64,000 bases of DNA from contig CM036251.1 of NCBI GenBank assembly GCA_020698575.1, forward strand, positions 31,003,288 through 31,067,287, given 5' to 3'. The notes under the pieces were generated by a model that searched no databases, was not told the origin of the DNA, and saw only the letters and a program-made list of their open reading frames with translations. The translations under genes were made by a program, and so were the position numbers. This document shows positions 44,934 through 56,900 of this stretch, in pieces; the first letter of the stretch is position 1; every line of letters begins with the position of its first letter. This DNA comes from Bostrychus sinensis. Lineage: Eukaryota; Chordata; Actinopteri; Gobiiformes; Eleotridae.

Positions 44934-47900
44934 TGCACTATTATTATTATTATTATTATTAATACACATCTAATAAAAGAAATAGAAAACACTGACGCTT
45001 TGGGTATTGTTGCTGGGCAAAAATTCCACTGGGCGTACAGTAGTTTGTGATTGGTCAATGCACTGATGCGTAAAATTGAAAGGTAATAGCCAGGTTCAGT
45101 TAAGCTATCAATTTAGTTATAGCCCACGCCATGTTGAAGAGTTGGTAGCTGTGCATTCACTGTATTTAAATATGGGGCACTTCAAAAAAGGTCTAAATCA
45201 AAAAAGAGATATTTGGCTTGAAGCTGGAGGATGAGATAGACTCATAATTTATTTTTGAAACACAGTTGTGCTAGGCCTACTGAAACTGGACCAACAGCCA
45301 AACAGTGGTCCCAGCTCACACTCATTACGTCCAGGTCATCAGTGTGCACTAGCGCTCCATTGGGTCTTTTCTAATCCAACAATGTTTGCAAAAGTTACAG
45401 GGGTTTTTATTTTTTCCAAAATGGCCTCCTCGTTAAGAGCTCGTCACGACCACACCCTCAGACCTGTGACAAAGCTTTTAACAACAGTTGATCCCAGACA
45501 TGTCCTTTGGCAGGGGCCGAGGACAAGTTTGCTAAAATACGAGGGATGGGTTTTTTGGCATCTCAACTTTCTACCAAAATGGCCGTTTTCCTGTTGGTGT
45601 TTAGGGCGGAGCCATAATATCATTTTTTGCTTGTCCTGACATGTCTTATGACTGTGCCAAATTTCATTTGTCTGTGATAAAAAAAATTGGCGGTCGACTC
45701 CCATAGGCACAATGTTATTTGATTTTCCAGGGGTCGCCATGGAGCCTTTTTGCAAACCTTATGTAAATTACACCTGGCCTGGGCCTGAATTTTGTGCAAA
45801 AACTCAGGGGGTTTTGTGCTTGTTTAGTGTCTGAAAATGTGCATTTATTTGTCAAATCGATACAGTTATAATAGGGCTCTCGCACGAGTGCGAGGCGAAC
45901 GAGTCCTGGACTCGTCCCCTCTCGCACATTTGTGCTCGGGCCCTAATGAATGTGTTAAATGTGAGGGATTTTTTCTGAAAAACTGCTGTAAACTAATGTT
46001 TAACTGGTGCAACAGAAGAGACTGAATCTGTAGGTGAAGTTTTTCCTTAAGAGTACTACTTTACTGCATCTTTTGTACTTATGCATTGTATATAAAATGA
46101 CGACATGGCAAAAAGTAAGGATTTTAAACTCAAAATGCTCTTACTTTAAGGGTATTAGGGAGGATCTTTATAAATTCATTTTTTGCAATATTTATTAAAA
46201 CTACCTTCATTGCCCTGTATAAGGCATATAAATTGGTGTATTAAAAAATATAATAATAATATTAATAAACTGTGGACTCTGTGGGACTTAAAAAACCTCA
46301 TCCAATCGTTTTCGTCATGAGTACGTTAACCATTGTTCCACAGACTCGCCAATCATTCTGACTTCCTAGTTTCGGCGATAGTGCGCGTTCTTGTGCCTGC
46401 GCATGCGTATACACTATGTTTATGTAGTCCGTCATTATTGCCGCGTTAGCGCCGCGTTAGCGGAGTTAACATCGTAGCGTGGACAGCCTGACTTCGAAGA
46501 GCACAATGGCTGAGGAAAACCGTGAACCGGGCGGTCACAAAAGGAAAACTGTTTTTGAAGTGTACCAGAGGAGGAGGAAAACTGTAGAAGAGCAGAATAA
46601 AACCCGTGTAGTTATTGGCGATTCCTTCAAAGGACGGCGTGCGCTGTAGGAACAGAAAGGGCTTCAGACCGATGCATTGGTCGCCAAGTTTCTGCTTGAC
46701 AGGTACGTTTATCTTATCGTTTGAAAAAAATGCCTTTTTTCTTTATCTATTGAACCATTTCAACTGTACAGCAACGTCAGTTTGCTAATGCTACCAATAG
46801 CAGGAGGACATATTTTTGCTCACATTTAGGGACTGTTCATGTGACTGGGTCTGTGTGGGGAACAAGGTCAAAGGTCGCGCAAACAAACAATGCAGGTCTA
46901 GGTTTAGGCGAATCTCTGCTGATGCCGGTTGTAAACAAACACTCGTGTTCCAACGCTCGTGCACGTCGCTGTAGAGGAGTTCCTTGGAAAGGAACAGTGA
47001 AGGGCGGGGGAGCCTGAAGCATGCACGGTATTCAAAAAAGGACAAACAGTCGCTGGTTTCTCAGGAGTCGAAAAAAATCCTCCCTAATATCTTTAAACCA
47101 CTTCAAAAAAGTAATGGAGTAAAAACTACAGATACTTGCTCTAAAATGCAGTGAAATTCAAGTAAAAGTACCCCTTGTAAACCCCTAAGTAAAGTACAGA
47201 TACATAAAAAATTTACATAAGTAACTAAGTATTTTTACTTTGTTACATTACACCACTGAATAAAACTGACCCAATTTTGGACTAAACCAAGATTAAACCA
47301 AATATAAATTAGATATTAACTAAGAAGAAGCCTGTTTCAGAACTGCATCAGGTCTAGTCCCGTTCTAAATCAGTACTCAAGCAAGACTAAAGTAGGTCTA
47401 TACAATGAAACAGGAATAAACCAGGACTAACTCAGGAATAAATCAGGTGTAAACCTGGGCTAAACCAGGTTTCAGAACTAAACAACGTACAATCCAGGTC
47501 TAAATCAGGACTGAAGCAAAACTACAGTCTACCCAAAACTTCATCAATGACCCAGAACCAAACTGAATGTAAACCACAATGGAAAAAGGTCGAAACCAGG
47601 ACAAAATAATGAGCAAACTGGAACTAAATTGGGCAATAAAACAGATCTAACTTTGAACTAAACCTAGAATAAACAAAGATTGAACTGTATACATCAGAAA
47701 TAAACCAGGAAAAAAAGCAGATCCAAACCAGGACACAATCACCAAACCTAATAAAAAGTGCCATGCCTGATTGTACCTTTGTAGTAGTAATCTTCAGTTG
47801 TGGTTTGGAATCACTAGGTCACATGACCTGGAAGCTACTGAAGAAAAACAGTAAATTTTACTGTAAAAATTTCAAATAAATTTGAATAAGCATTAAAACG

Positions 47901-50900
47901 TAATAAAAAGTGCTGTGCCCGATTTTACCTTTGTAGTAGTAATATTCAGTTGTGGTTTGGGGTCAATGGGTCACATGACCTTGAAGCTATTGAAGAAAAA
48001 CTTTCAAATTTACTGTAAAAAAAATAAATAAAATAAAAGTGAATAAGCATTAAAATGTAATAAAAAGTGCCGTGCCCGATTGTACCTTTGTAGTAGTAAT
48101 ATTCAGTTGTGGTTTGGGGTCAATGGGTCACATGACCTGGAAGCTATTGAAGAAAAACTTTCAAATTTACTGTAAAAAAAAAAAAAAGTGAATAAGCATT
48201 AAAATGTAATAAAAAGTGCCATGCCCGATTGTACTCATCTAGTAGAAATATTCAGTTGTGGTTTGGAATCACTAGGTCACATGACCTGAAAGCTATTAAA
48301 AGATCTTGAAGAAAAACAGACAGTTAGCCCTGTAGAGTAATTCACTGACGGTCCCTAAGCTGAACCGAGGCTGACGTCGACACTTTGTGTCAGCACAAGC
48401 CGTCTGTCATGTTCTTTGCTCGGTCTCATTTGCCGTGAGTACTGTAGCGTTTCCCAGGGCGAATATGCGAAAATGTCGAATATCTAACTTCACCGCTGTT
48501 GGATGGAAACGGAAATGTGTAGTCTTCTACGCTCGCGGGTTAGGGGTTAGGGTTAGTGTTCACTTGCTCAATATTTGTCACGCATATTCTAGGCTTTTTT
48601 TGAGGGCCCCTCCCTCCAGTGGGCCCTGAGTAAGCAGTACACTTTACCCCCACAGTCTGACACCCCTGGGTGTACCCTGCCCAAAGCCTATAATAATGGG
48701 ATAGGCTCCAGTCACCTGCAACCACTAATGAGAATAGTGGGAAGATGAATCAACAAAACAAGAACAGAACAAAATTCAATCATTTGCAAATCTAATAAAA
48801 CCATATTTGAATTGCAATAGAACATAAACAAGTTGTTAACAGGTTTGTATTGATTTTATAACACACATCAACAAAGTTGAGACGGGTAACAAAAGGCTGG
48901 AAAGTAAGTGGTACTAATGAAAAACAGCTGTGGGGGTGGGGGGTGGGGGTGGGGGGGGCAACTAATTAGATGAATGGCAACATTTAATAAGATGACTGGA
49001 TGTTAAAGGGGCATTTGAGAAAGGAGGAGTGTGTCTTAGTTTTAGTATTGTCTGTATTGGTTACTAGTGATCTTCAGCTCCTCAAAAGGTTACTGCATTA
49101 AACCAAGACACGAGTCTGTACTGGGAACCACTACATGATCAGGAACACTTCCAAAAGTCATTGTTTGTGGACAAAGTTTATCCAAGTCACAAGTTACAAT
49201 AAAGCTGTATCTTGCTAAGAAGAAGCCACATGTGAACTGGATCCAGAAATGTGGGCGTCTTCTCTGGGCCAGACCTTATCAACAGTGGAGTGAGGTAAAA
49301 TAAAAAAACTGCTCTATTGTGATCTAAAATGTGAAAAATACACATCAACAGTCTTTCTGAATAATGATCACAAATGGATATACTGAAACACAAAAAATGA
49401 CCATTTTCCAGTGTAAAAAAGGACATATTTGGCCCTTCATTCCTTAAATAAGCAGCTTGAATCACCAATCAGGCTTACATGCAGTTTTTTAGACTCTTGC
49501 CCTACTTGAAAAATTGTAGATTATCCTTTTAAACACTTGAGTGACCCCTTTGTCTGTGTTTTTTCCTGTGTGTTTGTCAGGAGAGTATGTGTTTGCCCTA
49601 AGTTCTGATGACAACTCAGAGTTCTGGCTGAGCTCAGATGAGTCCCCTCTGAACTTGCACTTACTGGCCTGGGTCGGAAAGGTATGCCTGCTATTCCATA
49701 TAAACAAAAGAAAGTTGGAATCTAAAATAATGACTTAATAACTGCATGTATTATTCTTTTTAGACGGGTGCAGAATGGACAGCCCCTGGAGAATTTGACA
49801 AATTTGTCAGTCAGACCTCTATGCCCATTAGGTGGGTCAGCAACAGGCCTTGACATTAACGTTTTTGCTCACTGGCCACTGGGGCAAGTCCTTTTCAAAA
49901 GATACTAGCCAATTAGCGGTTTTACTAGCTAACTAGTACTTAATTTGTTATTTTTATTTTTTTGTATTTTATAGCATACAATAAGCTTAATGAAATGTTA
50001 ATGGGCTCCTGAAGTCATTTTGGTTGTTTGTCCACTCTTGGGAAGGTTCACCACTGTTTCAAGTCTTCTTTATTTGTGAATAATGACTCTCACCAGGGTT
50101 TGCTGGAGTCCCAAAGCCTTTGAAATAGCTTTGAATTGGATTTGAATAAATGGCAGAGGTTAATAATGTGAAATCTGGTTCATGTGGAGAACAGATTTTT
50201 TTTAAAGATTCTGTACACTAGGGCCAGATACTAACTCCAAACAAATGATTGTTTTTAGTGGGTACCATTTACCAATATAAAGGCTTTTTTGCGCCATAGA
50301 TAGAGCACTTATCCCTGAACTGTAAGATGACTGGTTTCAGTCCAGTTCTGGGGCCTGATTTATAAAATTTACTATAAGTGTACGTAATGTAAAAATTAGC
50401 GGGTTTTCCTAATGAAGCTACTCGAGGTTTCAGGTCTAGTTAGATTTTTATAAATACCAACTTTGGCGCAGATAGTATCCTACACCAGTTTCAGCCCTCA
50501 TTTTGGGCATACGCAAGCATTATAAATGAGGCCAGTGTCCTGACAGAGGTTTGTGCTTTCCAAATTTTGTCAAATTTCTCAGTTTGTGTGTTTCTGTGTG
50601 TGCACTACCATCCACATCTTTTTCTCTTACAGGTTGTCTACCAAAACCAGGTATTTTTTCGAAGTGATTCTCAAACAAAATACTAAGGGGGTCGACCATG
50701 TGGCAGTGGCAGTAAGTGCTCCTAAAACCATTTGATTTTATAGCAATTAAGGCAGCAGTAAAGGCCTCTAATTCCTTCTTAATATTGTTTACTACAGTGG
50801 CGACTCTGGGATCAAGCCCAGGATTTTGACATCATCCAGTCCGATCACATCTCCCTTTATGTTAGTAAGTACTGGGATTTCATATATTTGAGAGGACAAG

Positions 50901-53900
50901 TGGATCGAAAAGCATAAATTACCACTTTTTGTGTTCTGCAGATGAGTTTTCTTTCGTATTGGGTGAAATTGCTCACATCCCACAGACAGCTGCCAGCCAC
51001 AAAGAAAGCAACATAACAAAGCAGAGTTCATTGGCAGACATGCAGAAAGAAGATCCCAGAGATACGTTTTACCATGGTGAGGAACACATGCTAAATTATT
51101 TTGTACTAGGCTGTTGGAGCTGGTTAAATCCAACTATATAATACTAAAACAAGAAGAAACACAGACACGTTAAATGGTTTACTTGCAAGGAGAGCAGACA
51201 GAGACAAAGACCCAGTGACATGCACCGGGGACATTCCCTCCATGTGCTCTGGGCTCCCTGGTGCTCTCTCATGCTTTTTATTAAACATCACGCCCCTGGT
51301 TACATGCACCGTCTCTGTCCGATAAGGGAATTGGGAACTAGGACAGAGACAGTCATCAACTCTACATATGATAATTTAACATAACAACGCTGGTTATCAG
51401 TTCTGAGGCCGCACTTTCTTATCCAGTTGGTCATTCTTCTGCGGCCATGCCATGCTTAATCTATACGGTCAGTATAGATTAAGCAGTCAGTCGTGCGTCA
51501 GCATTATCTTACTGGAACACTCTGTAACTCAGCACATGATTAATACATTCATAACACACATATTGTACTTAGGATTTTATGAGGCATATAAAAGTAGATA
51601 ACTTATATACACATTTCTCTAACATTCCCTCCTGTTTATCAACTTTTATTTTATCATCTCATAACCACTTCTAGTAGATTTTTAGTTACGGAATCATTAT
51701 GTTTTACACTCAGAAGGGTGTTTAGACATTGTCTTCATTGAAAAGTTCTGCTAAGTGCTCATGATTGTCCTCATCGTACCCCAACTCTTTCTGCAACTTG
51801 TCTAGTCATTCTATTCTCTCTCTCTCTGATCTCTCTTTGTCTCTCTTCAGCTTTCTGCATTCTGCTTGCCTATGGCCTAGTTTTCCACAATACCAACATT
51901 CAAGGTCCTTATCTTCTGATCCCCACTCATTGCTTGTTTGACCTTTTTCTCGTCCTCTGCCTGCACTCTTACTTACTCCTTCCATGTAGTAAACTTGTGC
52001 TTCACCTTCTTCAGAGGTGAGCACCAGGGCTGCACTTTCTCTTGCCTTTTCTCTTTTTCTTTCTCTGATGTTTCTATCTGCGTGTATAGCTTGTTCAATG
52101 TACTGGTCTAATGTCCCTGTACCAAAACCTACATAGTATTTGCTTATCCATTTTTGTATATCTGGCAGTGATCCTGCATGCATTGCATTTTTTAATTGTT
52201 GTCTATATGGACAATCTTCATCGTTGGCATCGGTCAGTCCACTATTTACCTTAAAAATATTCTTCATTCTCAACTGATAGTCGTCAAAAGTTTCATTGTC
52301 CTTTTGTTTTGTGCGGCTAATCACTGCATAATTTGGTCCCTTTCTGAACTTTTGGATTATTCTTTCTTGTAGGGCTGTCTCCCTTACTTGCAGTTGATCA
52401 CTATCATGGTCTAGCACTCTCGGTGGTCCGTCTCCAACCTGTGGTTCTGTCGCTGACCAATCACCCCAGACTGCTGTCCACTGGTGGCCCAAAGCCCACC
52501 TATAACACTTATCTAATTCCCCTGCATTTAAATGGTATGACCGTCTTAGTTGCTTCATATCATTACAAAACTGTTGCACATCCTCCGTGTGTGAGGCCAC
52601 ACCCTTTACTGCTTCTCTCATCTCTGTCTCTGTCCATGGTCTGAACACCAATGTAGTTGCATTTTGACCGTTCTGTCCTGCTCTGGGATTCGCTACTTCT
52701 ATCATTGGGTATAGTCCTGTTGCACCTCTTTCATTGTCTGTGTCATTGTTTTGGACAAGAAAGTTTGTTGCGCTTGTTTTAGCATTCCTTTCTTCGCTAA
52801 GGACTGGGGGCGCACTAGGTGTTTGTTTGGATCTAAGGTCATAGCGTGGTTGTATCTCTAGTGAATATCTCTGTCGTGCCTGGTCAAGCATTGCCTGTGG
52901 TCCACTATATGGGGGTGGAACATTATCAAAGAGTTTATAACCTGAAAATCCTGGTACCTCACTCTCAAATCTCACATTTACTGGTACTTCTCCCTTTTGT
53001 ACTGGCATTCCCTGTGGTATATACGGGTTAGTCAATACACTAGGGTCAATTTGAGGTGGCCATGCGGTCCACGCTTGTAGTGGTGGCTGTATTGGGACTG
53101 GGGCAGGTGGTTGCTGTTGAGGCTGTGATGGAGGTTGTGGTGGAGGCACACACACTGGGCCTGTTTCTAAATCTTCATTGCGCTTCAATAACATTGCACT
53201 TTTTTTCTTTGTTGTCCCTGTTATCTTTTGCTCTCTGGAGGCCATTTTCTCTACTGTGCGCTAAGACCATCCAGCCTTTTAATTCGGTTAGTCCTTGTTT
53301 TCTCATTTTCCCTTCATTTCCCTTACATTTTGCATGTATTTTTTCTTGTAGCTGCGCCAGCTCTATTGTGCTGAGTTTACCATTGAAGTTATATTTTTCT
53401 ATCCATTTGCGGAGATATTTATTTAATTTAGGGTCATGGTTTTGTACTACTTTGTAATCTTTGTGTTTTAGTTGTTCCGGGTCGGCCGCCCTTTTTCCCT
53501 GGTTGTTTCCCATTTTTATAATTTAGTTCCTCCTGGCGGGACCTAAGGTCCCTCTAAAGATTTCAGTCAGACAGTGACAATAGTTAATACAGTATTTCTC
53601 AGGCTTCTACCTGCGGTCAGGCGGAGAAATCTTGTCTAGCACATCTGTATTACTTCACTGTATTTTTCTGACTATTTTAAATGAACTGTTTTCACCGTTG
53701 CAGTTCCTTTCACGCTCACATGCATGGCCTGTGTCTACTTATCCGTTTTTTTTTTCTCTCTTTTTTAAAAACGCGATATTTTAGTAGACCAACGTTTACC
53801 GATCTGCCGTCGGAGGGTGGTTCAGCCCTTTTTTTGCATTTACCAACTACTTGTAACCTCGAGTTACTTGTTGGATGACTTCTCTGTTACCCTGCCAGAG

Positions 53901-56900
53901 CCTAGGATGCCACAGGTTTCTTTTCTACTGCGCGTCGCGTCTTTTCTCCCATTCACACTCACATTCAGTCTACAACGGTTACTCACTCTTTGTGTGTCTG
54001 TCTTTCTCCTTCGGATTCTCGTCAGCCGTCAGACTCCAGTCGACAACGAAGAGCCAGCCGGTCAAACGGTATTTGTGCAGCGGCCGCTGTCTTCCTGGGT
54101 CTCAGTTGCCCTCCGGAGTCCTCAGGCGTCTTGAGATCCGGCTCGAAGGACCAATTGTTGGAGCTGGTTAAATCCAACTATATAATACTAAAACAAGAAG
54201 AAACACAGACACGTTAAATGGTTTACTTGCAAGGAGAACAGACAGAGACGAAGACCCAGTGACATGCACCGGGGACATTCCCTCCATGTGCTCTGGGCTC
54301 CCTGGTGCTCTCTCATGCTTTTTATTAAACATCACGCCCCTGGTTACATGCACCGTCTCTGTCCGATAAGGGAATTGGGAACTAGGACAGAGACAGTCAT
54401 CAACTCTACATATGATAATTTAACATAACAACGCTGGTTATCAGTTCTGAGGCCGCACTTTCTTATCCAGTTGGTCATTCTTCTGCGGCCATGCCATGCT
54501 TAATCTATACGGTCAGTATAGATTAAGCAGTCAGTCGTGCGTCAGCATTATCTTACTGGAACACTCTGTAACTCAGCACATGATTAATACATTCATAACA
54601 CACATATTGTACTTAGGATTTTATGAGGCATATAAAAGTAGATAACTTATATACACATTTCTCTAACATAGGCACAGGAAATATAGCTCTTCTAAAGCAT
54701 ACTGCAGTTTCATAATACACTGTTATGGGTAAATTAACACAAGATGTCACAAGTCAGTATACGTTTTGTGCCAGTCCCAAGTCTGGATAAATGGAAAGTG
54801 TTGCTTCAGGAAGGACGTGCGGTGTAAAGACCTATATGTCAAATTTTACATGCAACTCTCAGCACACTTAGCCTGACCTGACAGAAAAACTCTTTTCATA
54901 TTGCTATACAAAGAGGTTAGTCTAGTATCCCTTTGCTTAAATTTTGTTTCTATGGGCAGAACAATCACAGGTGGAGTAACCAATCAGAGAAACGAAGGGC
55001 GGGACATAAGCAGTGCACCACTGACCCAAATAAACATGATGGTTTGACATTTTTGTCAAAAAACATTAGAATACAGTATATTAGGAGCAGCTCTGTACTT
55101 ATTTCTGAATGGGGACTGCAGCAGAAGCCAGTTGTACAAAGACTTGAGGGAAAAAGGGGGTTTGTTTAAATGTGTTCACTACATGAGACACTAACGTGAC
55201 TTAACTCTTGTTAAAATAGCAACAAGATGAAGTAAAAAAACACAAAGGACTGATAAACAACACAGACTTCAGCTGAAACAACACGTGATGAAGGAAAGCA
55301 CTGAATGCCATTAATCATTAGTCAGAGAAGTTATAAAATCTGTAAAAAAACGGATTGGTATCCAGCACTACTTTGGTTAGCTTCTGTATTTGTAAGACAC
55401 GCTGCAGATAAACAGCTGTAATAAGTCAGTTCCAAATCAAGTAAGGAACCAGACTGTCCTGCTTTCAAAAAGTAGGAGGGGCTGGCTGGCCAGGCATCGG
55501 CACACTAGGGTGGCAGATTTCTTGCTAAATCCAGGCTAGTAATATGTAGTCATCTTTATTTTTCTATCGTGTATGTATAATTACATGTACCCCTATCAAT
55601 TCAAGTTTGATTTCCAAAGAGCAAAACCAAAGGACGTGGATTAAACTACCAATTGCATTGACATTTAATCGATCAGAAAACAGGCGCAGTACCAACAAAT
55701 GTGGACTGCTTTTAATAAAAAAAGTAAACCAATGGGAGCAATGGGAGCATTTCATTCAGATTTAATAATTTCATTACCATCAATATGTGAAATACAGAGA
55801 ATGCATTAAGTTTTAATACATTTTAAGTGTTTACGTCATTAGACAGTTCTTCCTATTGCGCTGCTGTTCAGTTGAGTTGCACTTTCGACAATAGTTTTTA
55901 CTTGTTTTTATTCTGCTTTTATTGTGTTTTATTCTTAATTACATTTTAGTGCACGTATTGTCCTTTACACTGTTTTTATCTTTTATAAGTCTGAAAATTT
56001 ACCTTTGGCTTTTGGCAAATTGAGTGTCAAAGAGGCTAAAATTATGTATTTACCATTTTAAATTAAAGGGATTTGTTCCACTTAACAGTTTTGATATTTA
56101 AATTTTTGGGCCAAACTTTGAAACCTAAATTTCTCAAAACCACATAGAAACTTATAATTCTAAGGAACATTTTTGACTTTTTAAAAGTTTCTGTACTCTG
56201 TGTGATTGCAGTGCCTATGATAAAAAATACATTTCTCACTGGGCTGCTCCCGGACTGTACCTACAAACCTAGCTATACCATCAAAGGCTACAGATTGCAG
56301 CGCTACCAAGGACTCAAGTTTGTATGTTCCTTTCTCCTCCAACAGCAAACATTCCTGCTATAGAAATCATTGTTTGAATTATGCCACATGACAACACAGT
56401 GCTGAAATAATGTATAGTGCACGCATATTTCAGTAAGTGGTTGTACTGATAGTATTTGCTTTCCTTAGGTCCACTTGTCCTACATTTATCCGAACGACTA
56501 CACCCGGCTGACTCACATGGACACAGAGGACACCTGCTACTATACTTTTAAGCCGTAAGACAATATATATTTATTTAATAGAATTATACATGCAAAGCTA
56601 TAATAGCAGTTGATAGTTGGATTAGTGGAGGGAAAAGTACTAATAACCTGGAAAAGTAAAAAGAAGGTGTGTTATTTTAAGTAAAAAATAAAAGTGAAGT
56701 AAAGTTTGAGTTTGAGTAGCCTGAAGTACTGCGTATAATAATATTGGAGGGCATGATGGCAGAGCGATTAGTGTACTTGCCTCCCAGTAAGGTAGTTGTG
56801 AGATTGATCCTCAGGCCGGCCGACATGTAAACTATGGGTGGAGTCTGTATGTCCTCCCTGTGTTCCTGTGGGTTCTGTCTAAAATAAATTGCCCCTAGTG

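Larger units (their letters stand above)
41282..48498. mobile_element. Large inverted-repeat (foldback-like) element
   Basis: The outer 200 or so bases (from 41282) are repeated in inverse orientation at about 48310-48498 with few differences. Inside each arm are four units containing GGTCATGTGACC (left) or GGTCACATGACC (right), so the arms are mirror images over more than 500 bases. Exact ends and target duplication are not seen. The middle (43480-47740) holds an exon-like frame, microsatellites, a TTAA-flanked element and low-complexity arrays. No transposase for the whole structure is found. Confidence 0.75.
30283..49580 (+). other. 19.3 kb intron swollen by transposons
   Basis: The longest intron in the window. 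It contains a Tc1 relic, a Ty3/Gypsy element with nested hAT insertions, the inverted-repeat element at 41282-48498 and a second Tc1-type relic. The remaining single-copy DNA is small. No host exon was found inside. Confidence 0.85.
51112..54668 (-). mobile_element. Gag-only LTR retroelement (ERV-like), young
   Basis: Two 513-base LTRs (51112-51624, 54156-54668) flank 2.5 kb on the - strand. TAGGC repeats outside both ends (51107-51111, 54669-54673). A tRNA-Tyr-type primer site and a polypurine tract adjoin the LTRs. The only gene is a gag with myristoylation-type start, proline-rich region, capsid-like part and one zinc knuckle; no protease, RT, integrase or env is present. The LTRs differ at about two positions, so insertion is recent. 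It would need pol from a relative. It lies antisense in the intron between exons 7 and 8. Confidence 0.93.

Noticed and set aside
45268..45755. Overlapping frames of 123 and 103 codons
   Set aside because: No recognisable domain on either strand; the DNA looks like a repetitive non-coding stretch.
52423..53457. Several + strand frames over the gag-only element
   Set aside because: They are antisense to gag with no protein-like features.
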